The notes below the pieces were generated by a model. The model was given only the letters and a program-made list of their open reading frames with translations. It made no database searches and had not been told where the DNA came from. A stretch of 64,000 nt of DNA from Owenia fusiformis. Its lineage: Eukaryota > Annelida > Polychaeta > Sabellida > Oweniidae. The position numbers were made by a program, and so were the translations under genes. How positions within the stretch are numbered: the first letter of the stretch is position 1; every line of letters starts with the position of its first letter. The stretch lies in contig CAIIXF020000006.1 in NCBI GenBank assembly GCA_903813345.2, positions 13,646,348 to 13,710,347 on the forward strand, in the 5' to 3' direction. This document shows, piece by piece, positions 21,603 to 33,755 of this stretch.

Positions 21603-22716
21603 GTTTTACCATGGGCTTTCAACTAGAAGGGTAGGCAACTTCCCATATTTCATACATAAGCATTGCCTTGGTTTTCAATTATCGTATCCTACCGACCACT
21701 TTAGATTGTGGTCGTACGCCTGTATTATTAGTAAGCCTGTCTTTCTACAATGTCGGAGAATGAAACTACGCATTGCACTATTAAATGACCTACCTCAATA
21801 CATTCCAGAGTATTTTAGAATTCTTTTTATGTTGTTAGATCGCCAATTGTATGGGTTTATCGGCAGAACGAAGAGATTTTAGTTTTTACATCGGAAATAT
21901 ATCAGCAATTTTCTAAATGTCGGAAGAGTAATTCCCCAGGGATTTCCCTTATGACTGGTGCATGCCGGGAACTGAATGGATGAATTTGATGGTTGAAATA
22001 AGTTAAATATTACACGCAAATATTGCTATCAAAAACGAAAATATCTTCGTTCTGCCGATAAACCCCATACAATTGGCGATCTAACAATATAAAAAGAATT
22101 CTAAAATACTCTGGAATGTATCGAGGTAGGTCATTTAATAGTGCAATACGTAGTTCATTCTCCGACATTGTAGAAAGACAGGCTTACTAATAATACAGGC
22201 GTACGACCACAATCTAAAGGGGTCGTAGGATGCGATAAGTTTTCAAAATTGGAGAATGTACACATTCCAAGAAAATTCTTATTTTGTACTTTCTATTGAT
22301 GATTTAAAGAAATAAATCAAAAATAAAAACATGATTATCATTATCTACATACATGTTGACAATTTAATAAAAATGGAATTCGTCATAATTATGGCAATAA
22401 AGAAAGTGAACATTCTCCCACAAATTATGTTTTTATTGGAATTTGTTCTAGGATAATACCCACAATGCAATGCTCGAAGAGAACATCTTGATACCTCTTG
22501 GTCTTTTTTGTTTACTTTTACATGATATTGAATAAATGTTATGCTTTAATCATATTGAAAATTGATTTTTATTCAAAATAATACTAAAACATATACATTT
22601 ATGTAATACTTTTTGAAATATTACCGGAAGCATGGCATTGCTCATTTTGAAAGTCTCATGTTATTACACAGAGTTGCATACCCTTCTAATTGAAAGCCCA
22701 TGATTTAACCAAGGGG
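21603..22716. repeat. Outer inverted-repeat element hosting a palindromic element
   Basis: The segment ATGGGCTTTCAACTAGAAGG (near 21613) recurs inverted near 22680-22705 (cccttctaattgaaagccca). These ends enclose the 21679-22239 palindrome and an extra AT-rich segment. The best reading is an older TIR element later invaded by a foldback element. Confidence 0.55.
21679..22239. repeat. Foldback element with arms of about 200-220 bp
   Basis: Left arm about 21679-21900 (TTATCGTATCCTACCGACCA) is inverted at about 22040-22239, with a central loop of about 140 bp. Arms are highly similar with scattered differences. A diverged relative of one arm is at 46620-46830. No coding capacity. Confidence 0.85.
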
Positions 22717-22854
22717 GAGCTTTTGCCAAGGGGGAGCTTTTTGACAGTATTGGCTAAAAATCCATGCAAAAGGTGCTCAAACTGGTGAAAAACTGCTCAA
22801 ACTGGTGAAAAACTGCATAATTTTGAAAGAGGGGCAGGGCTACAGGCCTGATAA
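22700..22854 (-). repeat. CAGGCCYGTAGCC-family MITE fragment
   Basis: Read on the minus strand it begins TCAGGCCTGTAGCCCTGCC and continues through CTTTCAAAATTATGCAGTTT, matching 42505-42640. It contains a local 20-bp tandem duplication (aaactggtgaaaaactgctc). Confidence 0.6.
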
Positions 22855-22865
22855 GGTACAGCATG

Positions 22866-23221
22866 AGCATAGGCCCAGGTTAAAGTATAGTATAAGTAAG
22901 TAATATTATTCACAGGTGCACCACTTCAGTTGAAACATTTTAAAATCTCGAGGTCTAGGTACGAGTTCTCCTAACTTGTATCAAATTGTACATGTATTCC
23001 CAAATCTGTCCAAAATCTTCTTCAAAGTGGTTCTATGTAAGTTCATCTCTCTGGTTTATATATTATATAAAAGACTAGGGGATACTAGTCGAAAGTCTCA
23101 ATGGGATAAATATTCTCTGAAGTAATGAATAAACTTACATGTATTTAAACATTCTTCAAAGTGTTTTTCAAACTTTTGCATATAATATTAGACTTACTAA
23201 TACTTTAACCTGGGCCTATGA
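22866..23221. repeat. MITE of about 355 bp with CATAGGCCCAGGTTAAAG ends
   Basis: Left end CATAGGCCCAGGTTAAAGTA, right end the inverted TACTTTAACCTGGGCCTATG. The TIR is roughly 35 bp; the interior has no coding frame. Confidence 0.75.
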
Positions 23222-24446
23222 ACATGAGAGTGATGAAATTTGAGCAAACTGATATTTTCATTGTTTCAGAAAGATTTGGTCTAGCTTCTTGATATTTTTA
23301 TTTGTAAATGTTAGAGATATCATAGGACAAAAATAAGAAAATTCTAGTCTATATTATATTCACCATGCATTTTGGAAGTTTAGGGTCATATGCAAGCTCC
23401 AGATGTAGTATATGGTATAAGGCGCAGGTAAATTTCACTGAGATAAAACACAAATTCAAATTCATTGTGTTGTACCTAACCCATTACCATTTGGGTTAAA
23501 AAGATAAACATTTTCGACTCTGATTAAAAATTGTGTAGACTATTAATCATCATTCTTGTCTCATAATTTCTTATTCTAGCTAATACATAGATTGAATCTT
23601 CTCTGCTGCTGTAACATAAATGTTCTCTCTTTTCCTTGCTTAAAATGATCATATATTTTAAAATAGAATTTTCGGATTCCATTCCGAAATTTAAAATTAT
23701 GTATTATTTAATATTTGTATAATAATTTTCAGTTTCAGGAATGAATTGGTACTGTGGCTGTTAGAAGACAATGGATTTCACAATAACTTTTCATGAAGGC
23801 CTTCATAATATCAGGTAAATAATTTCTGTTTTAACCTTCATTAGCACATTCTATTTTACAACCAAAATGGTATTTTGGGGTAACGGAAATGATACCCCAG
23901 ATCTAAATGCTGACAATTTTTTTTCTGCGCAATATCTCATCTTGGTGCATTATTGTCAACAACCTCCAGAATGAATGCTTTGGCTCGATGGAAATGCCAT
24001 TGAGCACACTGACAAGGTGACAGGACCAAATCTTTCAAAAAACAATTGAAAAAGGCAATCACACCAAAACTGTTAATCATATTGAAGGTGCTGTGCATGT
24101 TTGTTTTGTTGTGATGGCCTTTTCCTGAATCATTTCCACTTGATAGATCTAAGCAGAAAGATTCAAACTGTAAAATTGCAGACTTCTGATACTTGACTAC
24201 TCATTTTTCAGATTTTGTAAAAGCAACAACTGAATGGCCTATTGAAAGGATGTTTTGATGACAGCATACTTTGACTTCGGAGCAAGAGGGTCAAACAGCA
24301 TCCTGTGGGATCAGCTGGACTTCTGTTGCTGTCTAGAAATTTCTGAACATTGACTATGAATACAACAGTCTTCCTACTCCCCTCCTGTGTCAGCTTCAAC
24401 AGTCTAAACCAACCATATGACAGTAGTGTTGGGACAGTTAACTTAA
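23222..24446. other. Intergenic, nothing recognised
   Basis: AT-rich sequence with no exon or repeat that I can identify. Confidence 0.4.
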
Positions 24447-26250
24447 TTCCAACAAACAAGGTTTGGTAGGAATATAGTGAGCCCCCAGTCCATCCATTGA
24501 ACAACTCAAGTACTAGTGGATGGATTTTTTTCATATTTGGTGGAAAGATGTGTTTTGGTAATTGTTTATAGCAAAAAAAACAATTTCTGAGATGGCTACC
24601 ACTTTAAAATGTCAGGATTTTTTGTGAAAATCTAAAATTTTTGAGCAAAGTGGTGAATATTTCTGTTTGAAATTTTGGAAGTAAATTCACAAAATACATC
24701 TATTTCACCTATATTACGTGTTTTTCAGCCTGACCCCTAGGTATGTGTATGGGGTCGGGAATACTGGAATTTTCGTTTGTTTTGAGATCTTTTTCAGTAC
24801 ATGTATAGCTCTATAATCACGCCCGGTGATCGTGAATATGGGACGGAGGGGGGGAGCAGGCAATTTCTGCTAGGAAATTCAACAAATCTGGAAGATTTAT
24901 TTTTTCAAGAAAAAGTTTACTATTGAATTGCTAAATGGATAGGCGCACGGTATGGTAGAATATGTTAGGTTTTCTGGGATTTTTTCTGAAACGATACGCA
25001 TCTAAGGTATGAGATCTATTAAAAAAGGCGCAAGGCCATCAACAGGCACAAATCAACGTTTTTGCTATAAATCAAGCAACAGTGGTCTGGACGACCTGTA
25101 ATAAATACTTGTAAGTGATGTTATCATAACTAAATTAATGTCATTGCTAAATTTATAAAATAAGTTTCCATATGTGAAATAAAAAATAATCGAAAATAAT
25201 GAATTTGGGACGGAGGGGGGAGGGGACGGAGGGGGGGAGCAATATGTATATAAGACATGATTAGAGATGTTTCGCGACTTTAAGTCCTTTCATTCCAAAT
25301 GTCCCCATTTTTCAGTCTCCAGGGGTATATCATCCAGTTTCTTACTAAGTAAATGAGTTCATTTTTCAAATACAAGAATTCGTGTGAAGTTGTTTCACTT
25401 TATAGAATTATTACTCCCCCCCTCCGTCCCCTCCCCCCCCCCCTCCGTCCCATTTTAATTATTTTCGATTATTTTTTATTTTACGTATGGAAACTTATTT
25501 TATAAATTCATCAATGACATTAATTTAGTTATGATAACATCACTTACAAGTATTTATTACAGGTCGTGTAGTCCATTGTTGCTTGATTTATAGCAAAAAC
25601 TTTGACTTTTGCACGTTGGTTGCGTTGCGCCTTTTTTAATAGATCTTATATCTTATAAGAGTATCGGTTGAAAAATAATCCTAGAATACCTAACATATTT
25701 TATCATACCGTGCGCTTATTCAATTTGCAATTCAATCGTAAACTCTGTCTTGAAAAAATAATTTTACCAGATTTGTTGAATTTTCTAGCGGAAATTGCCT
25801 GCTCCCCCCTCCGTCCCATTTTCACGATCACCAGGCGTGATAATGCTAAAATGAAAGATTAATTCAAACAGATTTCAAGTTAAGTATTGTTTTTCTGATT
25901 TAGATTTAAGAAAATTCAAAGGGGCTGTCTAAATTGGGATTTCACAATTTCCCGACCACTTTCAAAAATAAGGCTATATGGCTATATTACACTCAAATTG
26001 AAGACATTGCAGAGTAGATCACAATAATGGTATTGTTTTTCTGATTTGATCCTCAGAAAATTCAAAATGGCCACCTAATAGGGAATTTCACAATATTTCA
26101 CCCATCTCTTCAAAGTAAGACTATTATTATACTCAAATTGAAGGAATTTTAGAGTAGATCACAATTATTATATTGTTTTCTGATTCTTCACTCAAACTGG
26201 CTGCCCAAAGTATGGGCACATTTTATAACATTAGATCTCAAATACATGTA
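24447..26250 (+). mobile_element. Decayed Helentron-derived element, interrupted
   Basis: Starts TTCCAACAAACAAGGTTTGG, then ggaatatagtgagccc, and follows the same order of blocks as 27997-28825 and 49007-49790 ('ggatggattttttcatatt', 'aagatggctacc', 'tcagcctgaccccta'). The 24816-25841 palindrome is inserted in it. Three tandem units of about 130 bp (tactcaaattgaag ... agagtagatcacaat) follow from 25890 to 26200. It is the most diverged copy in the window. Confidence 0.6.
24816..25841. mobile_element. 1.03-kb near-palindromic foldback transposon
   Basis: Ends ATCACGCCCGGTGATCGTGA and inverted TCACGATCACCAGGCGTGAT. Arms of about 440 bp (24816-25255 and about 25405-25841) are inverted copies, including the GGACGGAGGGGGG motifs, and leave a loop of about 150 bp. 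It sits inside the older Helentron-like copy, so it is the younger insertion. No transposase. Confidence 0.85.
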
Positions 26251-26629
26251 ATGTGTTGTCTTTATGATCTCTGAAATAAACAATCATATGTGTGTATAAG
26301 GTATTATTGGAAAGATTATTCAATTCCCAGTATTTTGAGCTTACTTTTAAGTATATTGAGCCATTATTAATGAAAAAATTCATTTTATAAGAACACAACG
26401 ATTTATCGTTTCAAGTCAAAATTACTGAAAATTTGGGCATGTCAGTAACTTTAACAAGTTCAACTTTTCTCCTAGGTGGGTTAAAAGAACATTTTTTCGC
26501 TAAAACATGCCTCGTGAAATTTAAAAAAAAATTATTTGACCTTGTACACTACCATGGTGTATTGTATCTCTATAAACAGGTCCTTTTTACTCGATTTTTG
26601 TATGATAAAAAATTGTTTGGGTCTGTTTC

Positions 26630-27631
26630 AAAGGACCAGGTACAGTATGGCAAGTGATTTTGGACAGTCATATCTTAATCCATTAGTACTTTCTTGCCAA
26701 AGCTCACATGGTGAGCTTTTGCAATCACTCACTTGTCTGTCCGTGCGTGCGTCCGTCCGTCCGTGAACAATAGTGGCACGTTTTAAAACCTCTGTCGATA
26801 GGAATTTGTTTTGAGTTATTTTTGTTCAACATCAATACAGAAAACTCCCCTCCGACTCCTGGTTCTAAAGCTCGCCTATTTTCAAGATGGCTGCCATTTT
26901 TGTCTCTTGAAATTCATTTTTGACCCATTTTCTAGCTTTACAAATAATGTCAGGTGTCCTGCATTGTTAAAATCCATGTCAATGTGAAGAGTAGTTATAT
27001 GAAAACATTTTGTTACAAAAAATCAGCAAAAAATTGTATCTGTTTTTTTTATTTTCAGCCATTTAAGTTAACATGGATTTGTCCATCTGTCTTGCGAAAT
27101 CCACTTTTGGACCATTTGCCTAAATCCTCTGTAGATAGGATTCCTGTTTTAGAATATTTTTGTTCAGCATCAATAAAGAAAAAACCCCTTTGACTCCTGC
27201 TTCAAAAGCTCGCCTATTTTCAAAACGGCCACCATTTTTGTCTTGTAAAATTCACTTTTGGCCCATTTCCTAGCTTTACGAATACAGGTGTTCCAGGTGT
27301 CCTGCATTGTAAAAGCCATGTCTTTGTAATAAAAGAGTAGTTGTATGATATAATTTTGTTACAAAAATCAGCAAAAACATCATATCCATTTTTTTATTTT
27401 CTGTCATTTTAGCCATCATTCACGTTTGAGCAACACCATGTGAGCCCAGTTCCCACGGTACTAATTTTTATTTAAAACAATGTGCTTTCTTTCAAGTGAA
27501 GTTCCAACAATTCCACTTGTGGAGGTGTTCCATTTAAAGAGGTGTTCCACTTTACAGGTTTTGAGAAAGTACTCATGGTGAAAGATATAATGACCTTCTA
27601 AAATCACTTGCCATACTTACCCTGGTCCTTT
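26630..27631. mobile_element. TIR element AAAGGACCAGG, carrying a nested (GTCY)n element
   Basis: Left end AAAGGACCAGG then TACAGTATGGCAAGTGATTTT, right end the inverted AAAATCACTTGCCATACTTA then CCCTGGTCCTTT, giving a TIR of about 40-50 bp. The interior is largely the Helentron-like insert at 26696-27462. Confidence 0.7.
26696..27462 (+). mobile_element. Helentron-like (HINE) element, family B
   Basis: Begins with the hairpin AAAGCTCACATGGTGAGCTT, followed by a GTCY-type microsatellite (tgtctgtccgtgcgtgcgtc, 26735-26763), then two tandem units of about 330 bp (each with ctcgcctattttcaa and cctgcattgt). It ends near CACCATGTGAG, the inverse of the left CTCACATGGTG. The asymmetric subterminal inverted repeats and GTCY block match the layout of DINE-1/HINE elements. 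Non-coding. Confidence 0.55.
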
Positions 27632-27996
27632 ATGTTGGGTTATTAGGTATTAGACATGGACATGATATTAGATAAAATAAGATTATAAAAGTAATATTAA
27701 TAAAATATTATTAAATAAGAATTGTGAAATAAATTGAATTGAATAAATGACAGAACTAAATTTGCTTGCCGATCCTGAATTAATGATTTATGCAACACAA
27801 CATGATATCATGTTTTAAATTTCACACTGTATTAATGCTTTAAATGCTATATTCATAAAGTCAAGTAGTTGTGACATATTTCCTATTGTATTGCAATTAA
27901 GTTGTATGTTGTAGGCCTATATCAGTATGCCCTACACCAAAAGAAATAAAGCAATGTAAATACGTATATGTTACTATACTTATTGTATCTTTATTG
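27632..27996. other. Intergenic, nothing recognised
   Basis: AT-rich spacer between two transposon insertions. Confidence 0.5.
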
Positions 27997-28825
27997 TCCC
28001 AACGAACGAAGTTCTGTAGGGATATAGTGAAGCCCTCCGTCCGTCCGTCTGTCCGTCAGTCACACTGGAGGCCAATTAAGAGAACTTATCCTGGTATTCA
28101 TGTTGGAACTTGAATTCGTCCGTCTGTCCGGAAGATAACTCGAATACTATTCAATAGATTTTCTTCATATTTAATGGAAAGATGTATATTGGTGAATAGT
28201 TTTACGCAATTTTTTTTTTCAAGATGGCCGCCAGTTTGAAAATGCCGGGAATTTTTCACAAAAATCTTATGTTTTTCATTTTAAACCAAAATAATAAATA
28301 TTATTATTTGAAATTTTGGCAGTATATTAACAACATCTGTCTATTTCACATATATATCCCGAGTTTTTCACCCTGACCCCCAGGGGCCGTAAATGGGGGG
28401 TTTAGAAAACAGGAATTTGCGTTAATTTTGAGATGTATAGCTTTATTATACTCAAATGAAAGGCAATTTAGAGTAGATTGTAAATATTGAAGACTTTTTC
28501 TGATTCGGGCCTCAAAATGGCCGCCTAATGCGTGATTTCGCAATCATTTTCTGATTTCTTAAATGTATTGCTATATTATACTCAAATTGAAGGTATTTCA
28601 GAGTAAATCACAATAATTGCATTGTTTTTCTGATTTGCGTCTTTGAAAATTCAAAATGGCTGACTAGAGCAGAAATTCGCCATTTCTTAGATTTACATGA
28701 TGCTACAATGATTTAATATATTTATTGAAGGTAAGAGTAGATGGTAAATATTATTTTGTGATTGTACAGATTGATGATTTACATAGTGTTCGTTGGGATT
28801 TGCTACTCCGTGGAGTTGCCATTTT
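27997..28825 (+). mobile_element. Helentron-derived element (HINE), family A, copy 1
   Basis: Left end TCCCAACGAACGAAGTTC, then a (GTCY)n block (ccgtccgtccgtctgtccgt, 28038-28061), then degenerate tandem units of about 130 bp (agagtagattg... / agagtaaatcac...). Near the end is the inverse of the left end, GTTCGTTGGGA (28788-28798), followed by a short stem-loop (CTACTCCGTGGAGT). Terminal repeat at one edge, internal inverse plus hairpin at the other, and GTCY microsatellite is the DINE-1/Helentron signature. No Rep-helicase. Confidence 0.7.
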
Positions 28826-31580
28826 CTGCTTCCTTATTGAGTTCAGTACAGAGTGATCATGACAAATATATCACAAAAATGGACATACATCATGACTAAG
28901 TTATCTCAATGTCATTTGAGCCATAGAGTACTGTTCTTTTTCCTCCCAAACATTTGCATAATGATCTAATTAGGTGGGTGTTTGGTGTACAGCTGGAAAA
29001 TATTTGAAATACGATTTTGTTTCTATTATATGACTTCGAATTTAATGAGAAACAATTAAGAAAAATATTATAGACTAGTATAAAAATTCATTTACAGCGC
29101 GCAAAAGAAGCTAAGACGATTCTCTTGGATTTACATAAATCAGTCAACATTGGAGCACAGTATGTTTTCGTGAGTTTAATGTCCATATAACATGTTTAGT
29201 ACCATGGTGCATGAGGTGTGAGCTATTCCTTAATCCATATCATAAATGAGAATATTTTAACTGAAAGAGGAAAAATTACACTCTTGTCTATTCTAAAAAT
29301 ACGGAATTTATACATATACTCATCATTCTGATTGGAATGACGCGCTAAAAAAGATTCGCAGGCCAGCGGAAATTGTGCCGTAAAATATGGCGCTGTTTTA
29401 AATGCGCCCACAGTGCAAAGAAATGTACCAAATCCATCTACTTCATCCAATATCAATGAATTTTCTATTAGCTGTTATTTGGAACATGTGTAGTGTGATC
29501 GGATGAAAACATATTTTCTACACAAAATGGGCATCTTGAATTTGAATTTCGAACATTCGTCTTTAAGAAATGAAAACGATCCGTCTTTAGAATAGGTTAA
29601 TTGTTCATAAGTGTCGATATCTTTAAACCCTAATACTATTTTCAAAGTGTCTTATTGTAGATTGATTTTTCAATTTCATAACTTAATATTTGGCGTACAC
29701 ATTATTCAATACGCCTTTACGAGACTTATGTTATTTCGATCGTTTTATTTGGAATTTCAATGGGCGAATTTCATGTTCAAGCTTGATGTCAGCTGAAATA
29801 CATTCGTGAACTATTTATGTCGTCAACTTGAATTTTGGGCTAAAATGACGCCATTTAAGAGTTTTCATTTTAGTAAAAACTGTAACAATTTTTCATGTTT
29901 AATTGAATCATTCTTGTTTTTTGTGTGCCTAAAATTCGATACATTGCTCACGCTGTGGTCGTCTTATATATATTTTGCATTAAATATTGATCCTTAAATT
30001 TAATTCCAGATTTCTATGAAGAAAATGCATGATTAAAGAAATAATTACGTCACACGTAATTTTTGTCCCAATATTAGCCCCGTTTTAGCAGTTTTCGTAT
30101 TTTTAAACTGAAAAATGAATACTTAATCGTTATCGGATCAGATAAATATTTCGTATACATGAAATTAAATATATTCCGCGAATAATGGGTGATACATATT
30201 TTTATATAACAATATTTATTTGGTGTGCGAAATGCCTAAACTTTAGAGAGAGAAACTACAGCTAGATCCGTGATTTGTGTCGTCAAACACGTTATTTGTG
30301 TAAAAAATGAGCCGTTTTAAGTTTGAGGTTTAGTAAAAACTGTAACGATCGTTGGATTTAAAGTGAATCTAAATAATTTTTTCATGAGCATGATTTTCGA
30401 TACATTATCCAACTTTTGTACGATCTAAAATGAATCATAAAAATAAATTACTCTATGAATTAATCAGACAAAGTCGAAGTTCAAAAAGGTTAAAAGTAGC
30501 CCTTTTTCCAACGCATTTTATACCCATTTCCCGTGGTCTTGGGCAGTTGAAAAATACACCATTAGATAGAGGAGGTACTAATCATTATAGGCATACTATT
30601 TTTATTTTATTAAAGTAACATCTTGATTGCTAAACAACTCGTTAAAGACCATGCCCAATCGGGCGTAAACAAGTAGTTCGAAAATGCTGAAATTATTACT
30701 ACGCACTTTTTTTTAAAAACCGGTAAACAACAATGGGTTTATAACGTCGGCCGACAGACTGAATTAGTAAAATTTGTGTAACGCGGATAACTCCACAAAT
30801 ATGAGAATTAACCAAAACTGATTTAAAAAAATGAAACAGGTGTAAAAGGGTAGCAGGTCCTATCAAATTATGGTCCTACTCTCCATTGATTTATATAGTG
30901 ACCTAAATACAACTCTTTCCCTCATTATCTTATACACAATCAGGGCCAGTAAGGGCCGTTAAGAAAGGGGACCATAATCCCTGGGGGACCATCATTTCTT
31001 TCACACCGGTCCTAAACTTTAGTTTCCTGTTCTGATTCACTTGGGACTGTGTTGATGGTTCACTTCAATCCATAATTTTGCCGAGTAGTGTATTAATTCC
31101 GCCTCGCAGTCTAAATCATCATTTTTAATAAATCCCAATAATATCCCCCTAATAAGCTAATCAGAATCCATCACTTCAAAGATTTATATACATTTCTGCA
31201 AATTATATGGATTTACAGATTATTCGGAAATCATTACAATTGGAGTAATTATATTGGATTAGATTGCTAATGAAAATTGAAATCACCGATCCTTAGTAGT
31301 TTTGTTTGGAATTATTTACCAATGCTAGAGTACAATGACCAAAACGGAATGCAAATAATATGGATTATTGAAAAGCATCTGGAGGAAAGGATGTGTTACA
31401 GCGTAATTACTTTTGTGAAGTACTAATTAGTATGAAGTAACTGTCTCCAACTTTTAGCTACTCATTTTGAATTCATGGTACACATCTTCCGGGTACATAT
31501 TCACATTTTAAAGGGACGAGTTTCTTTTAAGTTACACTGGCGTGCAATGTCTTCAAGGAACATTTTTCAATTCCAGCTAT
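28826..31580. other. Intergenic, no gene
   Basis: 29335-30400 is related to 19900-20650, with the word AAAACTGTAACRAT at about 29870 and 30330 in a unit of about 460 bp. The rest is unremarkable AT-rich DNA. Confidence 0.45.
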
Positions 31581-31584
31581 AAAG

Positions 31585-32960
31585 TACAGATGATGAAAAG
31601 ATCTTGATAGTACAGATCATAAATGTATAAATCGTAAGAGTAAAGATGATGAAGGTACATATCTTGAGAAGATGATAAATGTTCAGATCTTGAGAGTACC
31701 GTTGATAAAGTGATGAATGTAAAAAAAATCACCCCTCCCAAAAAAAAAAAAATTGGCCCCAAAGAAAGGCCAAACTATGCCCGAAAAGCCCCTACAAAAT
31801 CTCTCCCGGATCCCCCACTGCTTTGAGAGTTCAGATGATAAAGGTACACTCCCCTCCATAAGGTTGGCAACCTTAGCTCCCCCATTCAACTACGTGTTAA
31901 AGCCTCTTTACGTTTGAATTTTTATTTACTTACCCTGTAATGAAATTAATTAATATTGATGGAAACGCAACTTGACTTTATTTCGAATACCTCCAGATTT
32001 TCCCAATTTTTTCCTTAATTACAATAAGTCGAAAATTGATGATAAAGATGAATTTTTGAAAATCGTCATTCCCATGTAAACCAATGGGAAATTGAATTGT
32101 CTTAATTGTTGTGCACGAATTGTCTTAATTTTTGTGCACTAAGTGTTTAGTTCACTTGATGAATACTAATGTTACAGAGCTTCAAGGTCATTTTTGAAAA
32201 TAATTTTTCGCCTCCTGTGTAATTTCAATGGGAGAGGTTTTTTGAAAAACAATTTTGACTTTAAAGCCCTATAACTTTGTTGAACCTGAAGAAACGTATC
32301 AATTTTTTGTTAAATAAAGTTAGCAAATTCAATTGCCTACCTAACTTGTATTTTTTGTAAGGACTCGGATGGATGGATATTCTGTCAAATGACTTGCGGC
32401 AAACCTACCATTTCCCATTGGTTAACATGGGAATGTCGATTTTCAAAAAGTTATCATCAATTTTTGACTTATTGTAATTGAGGAAAAAATTGAGAAAATT
32501 TGGAGGTATTGGAAATAAAGTCAAGTTTCCATTAACATTATAACTATTTTCATCGCAGGTTTGGCAAATAAAAATTCAAACGTAAACCGCCTTTAACACG
32601 TAGTTCAGTGGGGGAGCTAAGGTTGCCAAACTTATGGAGGGGAGTGTACACATCTTGTACAAATGATAAAGGTATAAATCATGGGAGTACAGATGATAAA
32701 GGTACAAATCTTGACAGTACAGATGACTAACATATCTTGAGAGTTCAAATGATAAAGGTGCAAATCTTGAGAGAACCACAGATGATAAAGGTTCAAATCT
32801 TGAGAGTACAAATGATAAAGGTACAAATCGTGTGAGTATAAAGATGATAAAGGATTAAATCCTGAGACTACAGATGATAAATATATATATATATATATCT
32901 TGAGAGTACAGATGATAGATGATTCAGATGAAGGGCCACGTTTTTAGAGTAAATATGATA
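31585..32960. repeat. 30-bp minisatellite, split by a transposon
   Basis: Degenerate tandem units close to ACAGATGATAAAGGTACAAA + TCTTGAGAGT run from about 31585 to 31846 and again from 32649 to 32960, about 18 recognisable units. A G/C-rich MITE remnant (31728-31806) and the 31847-32646 element interrupt it. Because 30 is a multiple of 3, antisense open frames with a 10-residue period appear (YHLYSQDLYL-like); I regard them as spurious. Confidence 0.8.
31847..32646. repeat. 800-bp TIR element, CACTCCCCTCC family, copy 2
   Basis: Ends CACTCCCCTCCATAAGGTTG / CAAACTTATGGAGGGGAGTG. It is flanked by TA on both sides (31845-31846, 32647-32648) inside the 30-bp minisatellite, giving a clean TA target duplication. 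Homologous end to end to 1078-1868. Non-coding, probably mobilised by a Tc1/mariner-type enzyme. Confidence 0.85.
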
Positions 32961-33069
32961 GAGATACAAATCTTGGGGGAACAGAGTATGAGTTACAAAT
33001 CTAGAATACATAATGATGAATATGTATATTTATCCTATGCCAAGTTGAGTTTTAGGGAGATAAGTTGGT

Positions 33070-33370
33070 AAGATATATCCTGTATCCTGATTTTGAGGTC
33101 TCCATATCCAGAACCTCCATATCTCCCGCTTCAGTGCATATCTTCCCGCTTCGGTGCATATCTTCCCGCTTCCGGTAATTTCACTGAAAACTCTACTTGG
33201 TATAGGATAAAGCAGTTATGTACGGTCGGTTTGGATATGGGGTTCATCCCTCGTGAGATATGCACATCTACCTTCGGTCCTTACGGTCCCTCAGGTAGAT
33301 ATGCATATCTCCCTCTGGATAAACCCCATATCCAAAACCTCCCAGTACATAACCCTTATATATTTTAGGG
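33070..33370. repeat. Foldback segment with a 21-bp tandem motif
   Basis: GGATATGGGGTTCATCCCTC (33233) recurs inverted at 33320-33345 (ggataaaccccatatcca). 33130-33175 carries two to three copies of tgcatatcttcccgcttcgg. A related fragment is at about 15215. Confidence 0.55.
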
Positions 33371-33683
33371 TAACTAAGTCCAATATCTTCGAATTCAAGG
33401 AACGTCTTTCTCTTCCAAATGTACATTCAACAAATATCTAATTATCAATTTATAACTTATGATATCATATGCATGGGTAATATACCATAATTGTTGAATA
33501 TAGCGATCTGAAAGCGTTTTAAACGTTTTAATTATTCACTTGGTTCATTTGCTTCTTTGCTCAATCAAACAACATTCTAAAAAGGTAAACGTGAAGGGGA
33601 AGTGGACGTTGTCATCATCAACGGATACGGTTCAAAGAGTGACATACCAGTAATAAATGATGCCGAGTATGATGAATTGCAGT

Positions 33684-33755
33684 TGCCCTTTGCATTCGTT
33701 TGACTTCACTTCTTAAAAGAGAGCTTCGTCTTCAGTTGACTCTGCACGCAGGGTA
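33684..33755 (+). repeat. TACCCTTTGCATTCG mini-element, copy 1
   Basis: About 72 bp: CCCTTTGCATTCGTTTGACT ... CTTAAAAGAGAGCTTCGTCT ... GCACGCAGGGTA. One of five relatives in the window; see 34848, 40600, 53829 and 54079. Confidence 0.7.

Noticed and set aside
24208-24534. 108-codon minus-strand open frame
   Set aside because: Partly covers the start of a Helentron-like repeat; no family match.
32576-32826. Antisense open frames with a repeating YLYHLYSQDL pattern
   Set aside because: They are a by-product of the 30-bp minisatellite, run into transposon ends and have no splice or family support.
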